Assembly: GCF_003284975.1 (NCBI RefSeq) | Contig: NZ_QMEU01000022.1 | Span: 1-64,000 of the forward strand | Source: Mycobacterium colombiense | Lineage (GTDB): Bacteria; Actinomycetota; Actinomycetes; Mycobacteriales; Mycobacteriaceae | Direction: 5' to 3' | Length of the DNA: 64,000 nucleotides | In this document: in pieces, positions 1-9,964 of the stretch | How positions within the stretch are numbered: position 1 is the stretch's first letter | Layout: the number at the start of each line of letters is the position of its first letter | Position numbers and translations under genes: made by a program | The notes under the pieces: generated by a model | The model's input: the letters and a program-made list of their open reading frames with translations, nothing else | Told to the model about the DNA's origin: nothing | Databases searched by the model: none

Positions 1-1122
1 GAACTCGCCGACCGCATCGCCGACGAGAAGAAGTGGCGCCAGAGCACGCGTCAGGGCATCCAGTTCCTGGCCCTGCAATTCCAGGCGACGCGCTGCGACA
101 AGGAAGACATCCTGGCCGGCAACGACGATCCCGCCCAGCCGTTGATCACCTGCTCCACCGACCACAAGGTCGCCTACCTGCTGGGACCGTCGATCATCAG
201 CGGTGACCAGATCCAGGACGCCAGCGCCAGCCAGAACCAGCGCGGCATCGGCTACGTCGTCGACCTGCAGTTCAAGTCCGCCGCGGCGAACACCTGGGCC
301 GACTTCACCGCAGCCCACATCGGCACCCAGACCGCCTTCACCCTGGACTCGCAGGTGGTCAGCGCGCCGATGATCCAGGAGGCGATCCCCGGCGGCCGCA
401 CCCAGATCAGCGGTGGCGATCCGCCGTTCACCGCCGCGACGGCCAAGCAGCTGGCCAACGTCCTCAAATACGGCTCGCTGCCGCTGTCCTTCGAGGCCTC
501 GGAGGCCCAAACCGTCTCGGCGACACTCGGATTGACCTCGCTGCGGGCGGGCCTGATCGCGGGCGCCATCGGCCTGATCCTGGTGCTGGTGTACTCGCTG
601 CTCTACTACCGGGTGCTGGGACTGCTCACCGCCCTGTCGCTGGGTGCTTCCGGCGCAATGATCTTCGCGATCCTGGTGATCCTGGGTCGCCAGATCAACT
701 ACACCCTGGATCTGGCGGGCATCGCGGGCCTGATCATCGGTATCGGTACCACCGCCGACTCGTTCGTCGTCTTCTTCGAACGCATCAAAGACGAGATCCG
801 CGAAGGCCGTTCGTTCCGGTCCGCGGTGCCCCGAGGCTGGGTGCGGGCCCGCAAGACCATCGTGTCGGGTAACGCCGTCACCTTCCTGGCCGCCGCGGTG
901 CTCTACGCCCTGGCGATCGGCCAGGTGCGCGGCTTCGCCTTCACGTTGGGCCTCACCACCGTCCTCGACATCGTGGTGGTGTTCCTGGTGACCTGGCCGC
1001 TGGTGTACCTGGCGTCCAAGTCCCCGACGCTGGCAAAGCCGGCCTACAACGGCCTGGGCGCAGTTCAGCAGGTGGCCCGCGAACGCCGGGCTTCGGCGCA
1101 GGTCAAGACGGGACGGGGATAG
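1..1122 (+). CDS. secD: SecD, protein translocase subunit (5' truncated)
   Basis: C-terminal 373 residues of SecD, which with SecF uses the proton-motive force to help SecYEG-SecA export proteins. The reading frame is open from base 1, so the start lies outside the window. The visible part holds the end of the large extracytoplasmic domain (P1 head region, with the stretch DSQVVSAP) followed by about five membrane segments. The conserved [16 protein letters not shown] stretch (D4/D5 motif of the SecD/MMPL fold) lies near visible residues 250-265. Followed 3 bp later by secF, as in other actinobacteria. Identification is firm; only the N-terminus is missing. Confidence 0.97.
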   Translation, partial: ELADRIADEKKWRQSTRQGIQFLALQFQATRCDKEDILAGNDDPAQPLITCSTDHKVAYLLGPSIISGDQIQDASASQNQRGIGYVVDLQFKSAAANTWADFTAAHIGTQTAFTLDSQVVSAPMIQEAIPGGRTQISGGDPPFTAATAKQLANVLKYGSLPLSFEASEAQTVSATLGLTSLRAGLIAGAIGLILVLVYSLLYYRVLGLLTALSLGASGAMIFAILVILGRQINYTLDLAGIAGLIIGIGTTADSFVVFFERIKDEIREGRSFRSAVPRGWVRARKTIVSGNAVTFLAAAVLYALAIGQVRGFAFTLGLTTVLDIVVVFLVTWPLVYLASKSPTLAKPAYNGLGAVQQVARERRASAQVKTGRG

Positions 1123-1125
1123 CGC

Positions 1126-2394
1126 ATGACTTCCTCCAAAGCCTCCAAGGACGCAACCGAGCTCACCGAAGCCTCCGAGGGCGCCACCGAGTTGACCGAC
1201 AGCGCCCCGCACCACGGGTTTCTGTCGCGCCTGTACACCGGCACGGGCGCCTTCGAAGTGGTCGGGCGGCGCCGGCTGTGGTTCGGCATCAGCGGCGCGA
1301 TCGTCGCCGTCGCCATCCTGTCGATCCTGTTGCGGGGCTTCACCTTCGGCATCGACTTCAACGGCGGCACGACGGTGTCGATGCCGGCCGCCGGGAAGAC
1401 GGGCACCGTGCAGACCTCGCAGGTCTCGGAGGTGTTCCACCAGGCCCTGGGTAAGGATCCGGAATCGGTGGTGGTCGTCGGCAACGGCGCCGGCGCGACC
1501 GTGCAGATCCGCTCGGAGACGCTGACAAACGATCAGACGACCAAGCTGCGCAACGCCCTCTTCGATGCGTTCGGACCCAAGGGCGCCGACGGCAAGCCCA
1601 GCAAGCAGGCGATCAGCGACGCGGCGGTCTCCGAGACCTGGGGTGACCAGATCACCGACAAGGCGCTGATCGCGCTGGCCGTGTTCTTGGTGCTGGTCGG
1701 CGTCTACATCATGGTGCGCTACGAGCGGTACATGGCCATCTCGGCGCTGACGACCATGGTGTTCGACCTCAGCGTTACCGCGGGGGTGTACTCGCTGGTC
1801 GGTTTCGAGGTCACGCCCGCCACCGTCATCGGCCTGCTGACGATCCTCGGTTTCTCCCTCTACGACACCGTCATCGTGTTCGACAAGGTCGAGGAGAACA
1901 CCCACGGTTTCCAGCACACCACCCGGCGCACGTTCGCCGAGCAGGCCAACCTGGCGATCAACCAGACGTTCATGCGGTCCATCAACACCAGCCTGATCAG
2001 CGTCCTGCCGGTACTCGCGCTGATGGTGGTGGCGGTGTGGCTGCTGGGCGTCGGCACGCTGAAGGACCTGGCGCTGGTGCAGCTGGTCGGCATCCTGGTC
2101 GGCACGTACTCGTCGATCTTCTTCGCCACGCCGCTGCTGGTCACGCTGCGCGAGCGCACCGAGCTGGTGCGCACCCACACCCGCCGCGTGACGCGGCGGC
2201 GCAGCCCCGGCTCGCGAGCGGCGGCCGAGACCGCCGGTGACGGCGACGCCGACACCGCGGAGGAAGCGGAAGAGACGACGACGGCGGCCGAGCCGGCCAA
2301 GCCCGCGCCGAGCAAGCCGGCACCGGGAGCTCGCCCCGTGCGGCCGACCGGGACCCGGCGTCCCACCGGCAAGCGGAACGTCGGCCGGCGGTAG
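1126..2394 (+). CDS. secF: SecF, protein translocase subunit
   Basis: 422-residue partner of SecD in the accessory Sec translocon at the plasma membrane. A hydrophilic N-terminus of about 55 residues precedes TM1. An extracytoplasmic domain follows (about 80-180), then five further membrane segments. The SecF signature G-F-S-L-Y-D-T-V-I-V-F-D-K-V-E-E-N is present near residues 240-256. The C-terminal 70 residues are a charged Ala/Pro/Lys-rich cytoplasmic tail, as seen in mycobacterial SecF. The ATG sits 3 bp after the secD stop, implying translational coupling. Confidence 0.97.
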   Translation: MTSSKASKDATELTEASEGATELTDSAPHHGFLSRLYTGTGAFEVVGRRRLWFGISGAIVAVAILSILLRGFTFGIDFNGGTTVSMPAAGKTGTVQTSQVSEVFHQALGKDPESVVVVGNGAGATVQIRSETLTNDQTTKLRNALFDAFGPKGADGKPSKQAISDAAVSETWGDQITDKALIALAVFLVLVGVYIMVRYERYMAISALTTMVFDLSVTAGVYSLVGFEVTPATVIGLLTILGFSLYDTVIVFDKVEENTHGFQHTTRRTFAEQANLAINQTFMRSINTSLISVLPVLALMVVAVWLLGVGTLKDLALVQLVGILVGTYSSIFFATPLLVTLRERTELVRTHTRRVTRRRSPGSRAAAETAGDGDADTAEEAEETTTAAEPAKPAPSKPAPGARPVRPTGTRRPTGKRNVGRR

Positions 2395-2399
2395 TCACC

Positions 2400-4109
2400 A
2401 TGGCCACCAGCTACCGGGGAACTGGGGCCGGTCGTCGTGGCGTGCTCGTCGGCCGCCGGGCCCTGACGCGGTGGCTCGGCGCCGGATTGGCTGTGGTGCT
2501 GGCGGCGGGTGTGACGCTCACCGCGTGTTCGGGCAGCGCCGCCTCCCAAATCGACTACGTGGTCGACGGCCCGCTGTCCACCTACAACACCAACACCGTT
2601 GCCGGCGCCGCATCGGCCGGGGCCCAGGCGTTCGCCCGCACGCTCACCGGTTTCAGCTATCACGGCCCCGACGGGCAGATCGTCGCCGACCGCGACTTCG
2701 GCACCGTGTCGGTGGTCGGCGGCACCCCGCTGGTGCTGGACTACCAGATCGCCGACAACGCCGTCTACTCCGATGGCAAGCCGGTGACCTGCGACGACAT
2801 CGTGCTCGCCTGGGCGGCGCAGTCCGGCAAGTTTCCCGACTTTCACGCCGCCACCCAGGCCGGCTTCCTCGACATCGCCAACGTCGAATGCATCCCCGGG
2901 CAGAAGAAGGCCCGGGTGTCGTTCATCCCGGACCGCGGCGTCGTCGACTACAACCAGCTGTTCACCGCGACCTCGCTGATGCCGTCGCACGTCATTGCCG
3001 ACCAGCTCAACGTCGACGTGACCGCGGCCCTGCTCAGCAACAACGGGCCGCTGGTGGCCCAGATCGCGAAGCTGTGGAACACCATCTGGGACCTCAAACC
3101 CGGGCTCCAAAAAGACGTGCTCGAAAAGCGTTTCCCGTCGTCGGGGCCGTACAAGATCGAATCCATCCTCGATGGCGGCGCGGTGGTGCTGGTCGCCAAC
3201 GACCGGTGGTGGGGGCCCAAGGCCATCACCAAGCGGGTCACCGTGTGGTCGCAGGGGCCCGACATCCAGGATCGGGTCAACAGCCGCAGCGTCGACGTGG
3301 TCGACGTCGCCGCGGGTTCGTCCGGCGCCCTGACCACACCGGACAACTACGAGCGCTCCGATGGCCCGTCGAGCGGCATCGAGCAGCTGATCTTCGCCCC
3401 GCAGGGTCCGCTGGCCGCGCCCAAGGCCCGGCGCGCGGTCGCGCTGTGCACGCCGCGCGACTCGCTGGCCAAGGACGCCGGGACGCCGATCGCCAACTCG
3501 CGCCTGGACCCGGCCATCGACGACGCCGTGTCGGCCGCCGACGGGGCGGGGGAGGCCGACCCGTTCGCCAAGGCCGATCCGGTCACCGCGCGCGCCGCGC
3601 TGGGCGGTGCGCCGCTGACGGTGCGGATCGGCTATCAGGGGCCCAACGCGCGGCTCGCGGTCAACGTCGGCGTCATCACCAAGGCGTGCGCCGCGGCCGG
3701 GGTCACCGTCACCGGCGTCATCCTGGACAGCTCGGGGCCGCAGGCGCTCAAGGACGGGAAGATCGACGCGCTGCTGGCCAGCACCGGCGGGGCCACCGGC
3801 AGCGGGTCGACGGGGTCGTCGGCGCTGGATGCCTACGCCCTGCACACCGGCAACGGCAACAACCTGTCCGGATACAGCAACCCGCAGGTCGACAACGCGA
3901 TCGGGGCACTGGCGGTCTCGGCCGACGCCGCCGAGCGCGCCAGGCTGCTGACCGAAACCGCGCCGGTACTGTGGGGCGACATGCCCACCCTGCCGCTGTA
4001 CCGTCAGCAGCGCACGCTGCTGACCTCGAAGAAGATGTACGCGGTGAGCAAGAACCCGACCCGCTGGGGCGCGGGCTGGAACATGGACCGATGGGCCCTT
4101 ATTCAGTGA
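2400..4109 (+). CDS. Lipoprotein, family 5 extracellular solute-binding protein
   Basis: 569-residue probable peptide- or oligopeptide-binding lipoprotein, equivalent in position to M. tuberculosis Rv2585c. The signal peptide has basic residues followed by a hydrophobic run and a lipobox L-T-A-C with the lipidated Cys at residue 43. The rest reads as an SBP_bac_5 fold, including the typical segment with [11 protein letters not shown] near residues 122-132. No ABC permease or ATPase gene is adjacent; it is placed 5 bp after secF and 7 bp before apt. Its ligand cannot be told from the sequence, and it may act without a dedicated transporter. Confidence 0.88.
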   Translation: MATSYRGTGAGRRGVLVGRRALTRWLGAGLAVVLAAGVTLTACSGSAASQIDYVVDGPLSTYNTNTVAGAASAGAQAFARTLTGFSYHGPDGQIVADRDFGTVSVVGGTPLVLDYQIADNAVYSDGKPVTCDDIVLAWAAQSGKFPDFHAATQAGFLDIANVECIPGQKKARVSFIPDRGVVDYNQLFTATSLMPSHVIADQLNVDVTAALLSNNGPLVAQIAKLWNTIWDLKPGLQKDVLEKRFPSSGPYKIESILDGGAVVLVANDRWWGPKAITKRVTVWSQGPDIQDRVNSRSVDVVDVAAGSSGALTTPDNYERSDGPSSGIEQLIFAPQGPLAAPKARRAVALCTPRDSLAKDAGTPIANSRLDPAIDDAVSAADGAGEADPFAKADPVTARAALGGAPLTVRIGYQGPNARLAVNVGVITKACAAAGVTVTGVILDSSGPQALKDGKIDALLASTGGATGSGSTGSSALDAYALHTGNGNNLSGYSNPQVDNAIGALAVSADAAERARLLTETAPVLWGDMPTLPLYRQQRTLLTSKKMYAVSKNPTRWGAGWNMDRWALIQ

Positions 4110-4116
4110 GGCTCCG

Positions 4117-4641
4117 ATGACCAACGCCGCCGGGTTGATCGCGTCGCTGACGCGCAAGGTGGCCGATTTCCCCAAGCCGGGCATCCAGTTCAAGGACCTC
4201 ACCCCGGTGTTCGCGGACGCGTCGGCGATGACCGCGATCACGGGCGCGCTGGCCGAGATCGCCGCGGGCGCCGATCTGGTGGCCGGCATCGAGGCCCGCG
4301 GGTTCCTGCTGGCCGCGGCCGTCGCCGAGCGGCTGCAGACCGGCGTGCTGGCCATCCGCAAGGCCGGGAAATTGCCGCCGCCGGTGCACGCCGAGACCTA
4401 TGACCTCGAGTACGGCAGCGCCACCCTGGAGATTCCCGCCGACGGCCTGGACCTGCGCGGGCGCAACATCGCGATCATCGACGACGTGCTGGCCAGCGGG
4501 GGCACCCTGGCCGCCGCGGCCCGGCTGCTCGAGCGCGCCGGAGCGCACGTGACGACGGCCGCGGTGGTGTTCGAACTGAGCGCGCTGCGCGGCCGGGAAG
4601 CGGTCGCGCCATTGGCCGTACACAGCCTGACTTCCGAGTAG
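4117..4641 (+). CDS. apt: Adenine phosphoribosyltransferase
   Basis: 174 residues, normal length for bacterial Apt. It converts adenine plus PRPP to AMP and pyrophosphate in purine salvage. The N-terminal region has the family stretch F-P-K-P-G-I-x-F-K-D-L-T-P. The PRPP-binding loop reads [11 protein letters not shown] near residues 123-133, and the G-I-E-A-R-G-F motif lies near 58-64. It is located between the lipoprotein and rel in the order known from other mycobacteria (secD-secF-lipoprotein-apt-rel), probably as one operon. Confidence 0.96.
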   Translation: MTNAAGLIASLTRKVADFPKPGIQFKDLTPVFADASAMTAITGALAEIAAGADLVAGIEARGFLLAAAVAERLQTGVLAIRKAGKLPPPVHAETYDLEYGSATLEIPADGLDLRGRNIAIIDDVLASGGTLAAAARLLERAGAHVTTAAVVFELSALRGREAVAPLAVHSLTSE

Positions 4642-4684
4642 CGCTCTCCCATTGGAGATATCCTCGAATTCGGAGGTGACCAAC

Positions 4685-7063
4685 GTGGCGGAGGACAACA
4701 GCGCGGCGCAAGCGCTTGACGCGCCCACTAACGTCTCGGAGTCGCCGGCCATCACGCAGCCGATGGAGGTTCCCGAGCCACCGACGGAATCCCTGAAAAC
4801 GTCGAGCAGCGCGTCCCGGCGGGTGCGGGCCAGGCTGGCCCGCCGGATGACCGCCCAGCGCAGCACCCTCAACCCGGTGCTCGAACCGCTGGTGGCGGTG
4901 CACCGCGAGATCTACCCGAAGGCCAACGTGTCGCTGCTGCAGCGCGCCTTCGAGGTCGCCGACGAGCGCCACGCCACCCAGTTGCGCCATTCCGGAGACC
5001 CCTACATCACCCACCCGCTGGCCGTCGCCACCATTCTGGCCGAATTGGGCATGGACACCACGACTTTGGTGGCCGCGCTGCTGCACGACACCGTCGAGGA
5101 CACCGGATACACCCTGGACGCCTTGAGCGAGGAATTCGGTGAAGAGGTGGGCCATCTGGTCGACGGCGTGACGAAACTGGACCGGGTGGTGCTGGGCAGC
5201 GCCGCCGAGGGCGAGACGATCCGCAAGATGATCACCGCGATGGCGCGCGATCCCCGTGTGCTGGTGATCAAGGTGGCCGACCGACTGCACAACATGCGCA
5301 CCATGCGGTTCCTGCCGCCGGAGAAGCAGGCGCGCAAGGCCCGCGAGACGTTGGAAGTCATTGCGCCCCTTGCTCATCGGCTGGGGATGGCCAGCGTCAA
5401 ATGGGAACTGGAAGATTTGTCGTTCGCGATCCTGCACCCCAAGAAGTACGAGGAGATCGTGCGGCTGGTAGCCGGGCGTGCGCCGTCGCGCGACACCTAT
5501 CTGGCCAAGGTCCGCGCCGAGATCGTCAACACGCTGAGCGCGTCGAAGATCAAGGCGACGGTGGAGGGCCGGCCCAAGCACTATTGGTCGATCTACCAGA
5601 AGATGATCGTCAAGGGCCGCGACTTCGACGACATCCACGACCTGGTGGGCATTCGCATCCTGTGCGACGAGATCCGCGACTGCTATGCCGCCGTCGGCGT
5701 GGTGCACTCGCTGTGGCAGCCGATGGCGGGGCGGTTCAAGGACTACATCGCCCAGCCGAGATACGGTGTGTACCAGTCGTTGCACACCACCGTGGTGGGG
5801 CCGGAAGGCAAGCCGCTGGAAGTGCAGATCCGCACCCGCGACATGCACCGCACCGCCGAATACGGCATCGCCGCGCACTGGCGTTACAAGGAAGCCAAGG
5901 GTCGCAACGGCGTTCCGCATCCGCACGCCGCCGCCGAGATCGACGACATGGCCTGGATGCGTCAGCTGCTCGACTGGCAGCGGGAGGCCGCGGACCCGGG
6001 CGAGTTCCTCGAGTCGCTGCGTTATGACCTTGCGGTACAAGAGATCTTCGTGTTCACCCCGAAGGGTGACGTGATCACCCTGCCCAACGGCTCCACGCCG
6101 GTGGACTTCGCCTACGCGGTGCACACCGAGGTCGGCCACCGCTGCATCGGCGCCCGGGTCAACGGCCGGCTGGTGGCGCTGGAGCGCAAGCTGGAAAATG
6201 GGGAAGTCGTCGAGGTTTTCACCTCAAAGGCGGCCAACGCCGGGCCGTCGCGGGATTGGCAGCAATTCGTGGTCTCGCCGCGCGCCAAGGCTAAGATCCG
6301 GCAGTGGTTCGCCAAGGAGCGCCGCGAGGAGGCGCTCGAATCCGGCAAGGACGCCATGGCCCGCGAGGTCCGCCGGGGCGGACTTCCGTTGCAGCGCTTG
6401 GTCAATGGTGAAACGCTCGCGGCGGTGGCCCGCGAGCTGCACTACACGGACGTCTCCGCGCTCTACACCGCGATCGGTGAGGGCCACGTGTCGGCCCGGC
6501 ACGTCGTGCAGCGGCTGCTGGCCGAGCTCGGCGGCATCGACCAGGCCGAGGAGGACCTCGCCGAACGCTCCACGCCGACAACGATGTTGCGCCGCCCGCG
6601 CAGCAGCGACGACGTCGGCGTCTCGGTGCCGGGCGCGCCGGGCGTGCTGACCAAGCTGGCGAAGTGCTGCACCCCGGTGCCCGGGGACCAGATCATGGGG
6701 TTCGTCACCCGCGGCGGCGGGGTGAGCGTGCACCGCACCGACTGCACCAATGCCGCCTCGCTGCAGCAGCAGTCCGAGCGCATCATCGAAGTGCATTGGG
6801 CGCCTTCGCCGTCGTCGGTGTTTCTGGTGGCCATCCAGGTCGAGGCGCTCGACCGGCACCGGCTGCTCTCGGACGTCACCCGGGTGCTGGCCGACGAGAA
6901 GGTCAACATCTTGTCCGCGTCGGTGACCACCTCCGGTGACCGGGTTGCGATCAGCCGCTTCACCTTTGAGATGGGCGACCCCAAGCATCTCGGCCACCTG
7001 CTCAACGTCGTGCGCAATGTCGAGGGCGTGTACGACGTCTACCGCGTGACGTCCGCAGCCTGA
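4685..7063 (+). CDS. rel: Bifunctional (p)ppGpp synthetase/hydrolase Rel
   Basis: 792-residue long RSH enzyme that makes and degrades (p)ppGpp in the stringent response. Hydrolase HD domain at about 85-200 (H134-D135 in H-D-T-V-E-D), synthetase domain about 240-400 with R-D-F-D-D at 312-316 (the R-x-x-D-type motif of bifunctional enzymes), TGS domain about 452-512, and a C-terminal ACT domain about 715-790. The GTG at 4685 was chosen over an in-frame ATG at 4652 because GGAGGTG lies 6 bases upstream at 4672-4678 and the length then matches mycobacterial Rel (about 790). The stop is 3 bp from the stop of the convergent kinase gene. Confidence 0.96.
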   Translation: MAEDNSAAQALDAPTNVSESPAITQPMEVPEPPTESLKTSSSASRRVRARLARRMTAQRSTLNPVLEPLVAVHREIYPKANVSLLQRAFEVADERHATQLRHSGDPYITHPLAVATILAELGMDTTTLVAALLHDTVEDTGYTLDALSEEFGEEVGHLVDGVTKLDRVVLGSAAEGETIRKMITAMARDPRVLVIKVADRLHNMRTMRFLPPEKQARKARETLEVIAPLAHRLGMASVKWELEDLSFAILHPKKYEEIVRLVAGRAPSRDTYLAKVRAEIVNTLSASKIKATVEGRPKHYWSIYQKMIVKGRDFDDIHDLVGIRILCDEIRDCYAAVGVVHSLWQPMAGRFKDYIAQPRYGVYQSLHTTVVGPEGKPLEVQIRTRDMHRTAEYGIAAHWRYKEAKGRNGVPHPHAAAEIDDMAWMRQLLDWQREAADPGEFLESLRYDLAVQEIFVFTPKGDVITLPNGSTPVDFAYAVHTEVGHRCIGARVNGRLVALERKLENGEVVEVFTSKAANAGPSRDWQQFVVSPRAKAKIRQWFAKERREEALESGKDAMAREVRRGGLPLQRLVNGETLAAVARELHYTDVSALYTAIGEGHVSARHVVQRLLAELGGIDQAEEDLAERSTPTTMLRRPRSSDDVGVSVPGAPGVLTKLAKCCTPVPGDQIMGFVTRGGGVSVHRTDCTNAASLQQQSERIIEVHWAPSPSSVFLVAIQVEALDRHRLLSDVTRVLADEKVNILSASVTTSGDRVAISRFTFEMGDPKHLGHLLNVVRNVEGVYDVYRVTSAA

Positions 7064-7066
7064 GCC

Positions 7067-8815
7067 CTAGCTCAGCCGCACCGAGGTGATCTTCACCGGG
7101 TTGGTGGGCGCGCCGCTCTGTCGATTGCCGGCGATACCGGCTCGGGCGATTTTGTCCAGGGTGGCCAGCCCCGCCTGGTCGATGGTGCCCAGCACCGTGC
7201 TCTGCGGTTCCATCTCGGAATCCTTGAAGATCAAGGCGAATTGGCTGCCGTTGGTGTTGGGTCCCTCGGTGGCCATGACGATGGTGCCGCGCGGATACAC
7301 CACCGTCGCGCGCAACGCGGGGTCGTCGGGCTTGTATTGGTCGGCGGGGTACTCGTCGGCGAATTCGTAACCAGGGCCACCGGATCCGTCCACCTCGGGG
7401 CCACCGCACAACAGCGACCCGCCATCGGGCGAGCTGATCAGCCGGGCGCACTGGGTGTTGTCGAAGAATTGCTGCTTGACCAGGCTGATGAAGCTGTTCA
7501 CCGTGCACGGCGACTCGGAATTGGCGAGCTGGATCGCGATGTCACCGACGTTGGTGGAGATGACGGCGCCGATCTGCGGGGGAGTGGTCGACACCCGGCC
7601 CGACGGGGGCTGGTTCACCGGCCGGCTGACCGGATCGGGCACCGACCGGTACTGGCAGTCGGCACCCAGGTCGGGCGGCGGTGCGAACGCCGGCAGCGGC
7701 GGCGCCGTCGCCGACGCCGGGCCACTGGAACCGGGGTTGGAACCGGTCCGCCCAGGCGCCCGGGCCCGGGTCTGGGTGGAGGATGCCGCGCTGTCCGGGG
7801 AGCCGTGACTCTGGGTCACCAACGCGAAGACCAGCGCCGCTACCGCCGCCAGCGCCAGGGTCGACGCGCCGACGATGCCCACCAGCAAACGCCTGGAATG
7901 CGTTGGGCGGCCGGGTGCTAGCCGCGGATCCGGACTGCCATCGGGCGGCGGCGGTGCCGGCGGCGGGGCGAAGCCGACCGGTCCCGTTGCCGGGCTCGGC
8001 AGCGCGGCCCTGGCGGCCTCGGCGAGCTCCATCGCCGTCTGATACCGCTGTTCGGGGTCCTTGACCATGCCCCGGGCGACGACCGCGTCGAAGGCCGCGG
8101 GCACCTCGGGCGCGATCGCCGACGGTCGCGGCGGTGGGGCGTTCAGGTGCGCGTTGAGCTGTTCTTCGAGGCTGTCGCCCGCGAATGGGCGCTTGCCGGT
8201 CAGGCACTCGTACAGCACGCAGGCCAACGAGTAGACGTCGGCACGATGATCGGTTTTGCCCTTGAAGCGCTCGGGCGCCATGTAGGCGACGGTGCCCATC
8301 GTGGCGCCGGTCTGCGTGAGCTGAGTGTCAGCCTCCGCGCGGGCAAGGCCGAAGTCGATCAGATAGACGAAGTTGCGCGCCGTGGTGATCAAGATGTTCA
8401 TCGGCTTGATGTCGCGGTGGATCAGGCCCGCTTGCCGCGCGCTATCCAGCGCTGCCGCAACCTGTTCGATGACCGCGACCGTCTGCTCCGGGCTGAGGCG
8501 GCCGCCGCTTTCGGCGATGTAGTGCGACAGGTCGCGGCCCTCGATCAGTCGCATGTCGACGTAGAGCCGGCCGTCGATTTCACCGTAGCCGTGAATCGGC
8601 ACCACGTGCGGGTCGGTGAGGCCGGCCGCGATGCGGGCCTCACGGCGGAAACGGTGCTGGAAGTCCTGATCCTCGGCCAGATGTGGCGGGAGCACTTTGA
8701 GCGCCACCACCCGGTCGGTGGTCGCGTCGTAGGCCCGGTAGACCCGGCCCATGCCGCCGCGTCCCAACAAGTCCAGTATTCGGTAATGGCCGAATGTGTC
8801 CGGATCCAGATTCAC
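7067..8815 (-). CDS. Transmembrane Ser/Thr protein kinase fused to an extracytoplasmic cyclophilin domain
   Basis: 582 residues. Residues 10-270 form a Hanks-type kinase with all catalytic residues: Gly loop 18-23, K40, H-R-D at 133-135, N140, D-F-G at 154-156, A-P-E at 180-182. A Pro-rich juxtamembrane stretch (280-306) leads to one TM helix (about 309-333). A Ser/Pro linker and a cyclophilin domain (about 415-582) follow, which must lie outside the membrane. The linker plus cyclophilin resembles the whole ectodomain of the adjacent PpiB, including four cysteines (C387, C437, C456, C470), so it probably arose by duplication. Several isomerase residues are altered: A527 stands where the second Phe of S-Q-F-F is expected, and the usual Trp and His of the W-L-D-G-K-H segment are absent. 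This suggests binding rather than catalysis. GTG start. Confidence 0.93.
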   Translation of the reverse strand: MNLDPDTFGHYRILDLLGRGGMGRVYRAYDATTDRVVALKVLPPHLAEDQDFQHRFRREARIAAGLTDPHVVPIHGYGEIDGRLYVDMRLIEGRDLSHYIAESGGRLSPEQTVAVIEQVAAALDSARQAGLIHRDIKPMNILITTARNFVYLIDFGLARAEADTQLTQTGATMGTVAYMAPERFKGKTDHRADVYSLACVLYECLTGKRPFAGDSLEEQLNAHLNAPPPRPSAIAPEVPAAFDAVVARGMVKDPEQRYQTAMELAEAARAALPSPATGPVGFAPPPAPPPPDGSPDPRLAPGRPTHSRRLLVGIVGASTLALAAVAALVFALVTQSHGSPDSAASSTQTRARAPGRTGSNPGSSGPASATAPPLPAFAPPPDLGADCQYRSVPDPVSRPVNQPPSGRVSTTPPQIGAVISTNVGDIAIQLANSESPCTVNSFISLVKQQFFDNTQCARLISSPDGGSLLCGGPEVDGSGGPGYEFADEYPADQYKPDDPALRATVVYPRGTIVMATEGPNTNGSQFALIFKDSEMEPQSTVLGTIDQAGLATLDKIARAGIAGNRQSGAPTNPVKITSVRLS

Positions 8816-8877
8816 CCAACGACCATAAGCCGTCGGCGGTGCACGTCGGGCGAATCCCGCCGATCAGAGGCAGTTTC

Positions 8878-8904
8878 GCGCCGACGCGGGCTAGTTGTCG
8901 GCGC
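8878..8904. terminator. GC hairpin between ppiB and the kinase gene
   Basis: Perfect 8-bp inverted repeat GCGCCGAC / GTCGGCGC with an 11-base loop, downstream of ppiB and upstream of the kinase-cyclophilin gene, both on the minus strand. There is no T tract, which is common for mycobacterial terminators. It could equally be an mRNA structure tuning kinase expression. Confidence 0.4.
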
Positions 8905-8947
8905 CGACCCGCTGCGCCCGGCGCACGCGCCGCGCTTGCGATCGACG

Positions 8948-9847
8948 CTAGTCGAGCAGCAGCGAGGTGATGGTCACCTCGGTCGCAGGGGCGCCGTCTT
9001 CACCGCCGCCGGCGACGCCGGCCTTGGCGATCTTGTCCAGGGTGGCCAGCCCGTCGGGCTGGATGGTGCCGAACACGGTGTACTGCGGCGGCAGCTGGGA
9101 GTCCTTGTACACCAGGAAGAATTGGCTGCCGTTGGTGCCGGGCCCGGCGTTGGCCATGGCCAGCGTGCCGCGCGGGTAGAGGACGGGCTCCTGCGCCTTG
9201 GGGTCGTTCGGCGGGTACTGGTCGGTCGGGTACTCGTTGGCGAATTGATAGCCGGGGCCGCCGGTGCCCTCGCCCTTGGGGTCGCCGCACTGCAGCACGC
9301 CCAGGCCCTGCGAGGTGGTCAACCGGTGGCATTTGGTGTTGTCGAAGTATTTCTGCCCGATCAGGCTCGCGAAACTGTTGACGGTGCACGGTGATTCGTT
9401 GTTCGCCAGCATCAGGCCGATGTGGCCCTGGTTGGTCACCATGCTGGCGCTCACCTGGGCGGGATCGGTCGGCACCTTGCCGGTCCGCGGCGGCTTGACC
9501 CCCGGCTTGGCGGCCGGCTCGGGCGAGGCCGGGTACTGACAGTTGGCGCCCAGCTCGGCAGAGGGCTTGAACGGCGGCAGCGGCGCGGCGTTCGGGGTCG
9601 GCCCCGCGGGGGTCGTGGACTCCGGCGAGCTGGTGCTGCTGGTGGTCGTCGACGCCGCGGTGTTGCTCTTGTGGTCGTGCTTGGTGTTGACGATCGTGAT
9701 CACCACCGCCACGATCACGGCCACGGCGACGATCGAGGCGGCCGCGATCAGCACGATCCGGCGCGTCTTGGCTTGCTTCGCGCGCCGTTCCAGCTGCCGT
9801 TCGAGCTTGCGTTTGGCGTTGGCGCGTCGCTGTTCGTTGGTCGGCAC
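8948..9847 (-). CDS. ppiB: Membrane-anchored cyclophilin-type peptidyl-prolyl isomerase PpiB
   Basis: 299 residues, equivalent to M. tuberculosis ppiB (Rv2582). A basic, helical N-terminus (1-30) is followed by one TM helix (about 31-53), a Ser/Thr/Pro linker and an extracytoplasmic cyclophilin domain (about 130-299) that would isomerise prolyl bonds in exported proteins. The core stretches G-G-P-G-Y-Q-F-A-N-E and N-G-S-Q-F-F-L are present. The catalytic Arg is in C-H-R-L; the usual His near the end of the active site is replaced by Tyr (P-Q-Y-T-V-F-G). Four Cys (103, 154, 173, 187) match those in the neighbouring kinase fusion and may form disulfides. It lies 132 bp upstream of the fusion gene on the same strand. 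Confidence 0.93.
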   Translation of the reverse strand: MPTNEQRRANAKRKLERQLERRAKQAKTRRIVLIAAASIVAVAVIVAVVITIVNTKHDHKSNTAASTTTSSTSSPESTTPAGPTPNAAPLPPFKPSAELGANCQYPASPEPAAKPGVKPPRTGKVPTDPAQVSASMVTNQGHIGLMLANNESPCTVNSFASLIGQKYFDNTKCHRLTTSQGLGVLQCGDPKGEGTGGPGYQFANEYPTDQYPPNDPKAQEPVLYPRGTLAMANAGPGTNGSQFFLVYKDSQLPPQYTVFGTIQPDGLATLDKIAKAGVAGGGEDGAPATEVTITSLLLD

Positions 9848-9964
9848 GGCCGCTATGCCTCCATGCTGGTGAAGTCGGATTCCCTTAGACGGGTGAGGTG
9901 CCAGCTCAGGCTAATGTGGGCGCCGCGACTCGTGTCAAGTGGGGCCCGTGGGAAACTGGGAAGC

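Noticed and set aside
1860..4361. 833-codon minus-strand frame across secF and the lipoprotein gene
   Set aside because: Antisense to two well-identified genes; low-complexity Arg/Gly/Ala composition and no recognisable motif.
4652..4684. Upstream ATG start for rel
   Set aside because: No ribosome-binding site precedes it, while GTG 4685 has GGAGGTG at the right distance and gives the usual length.
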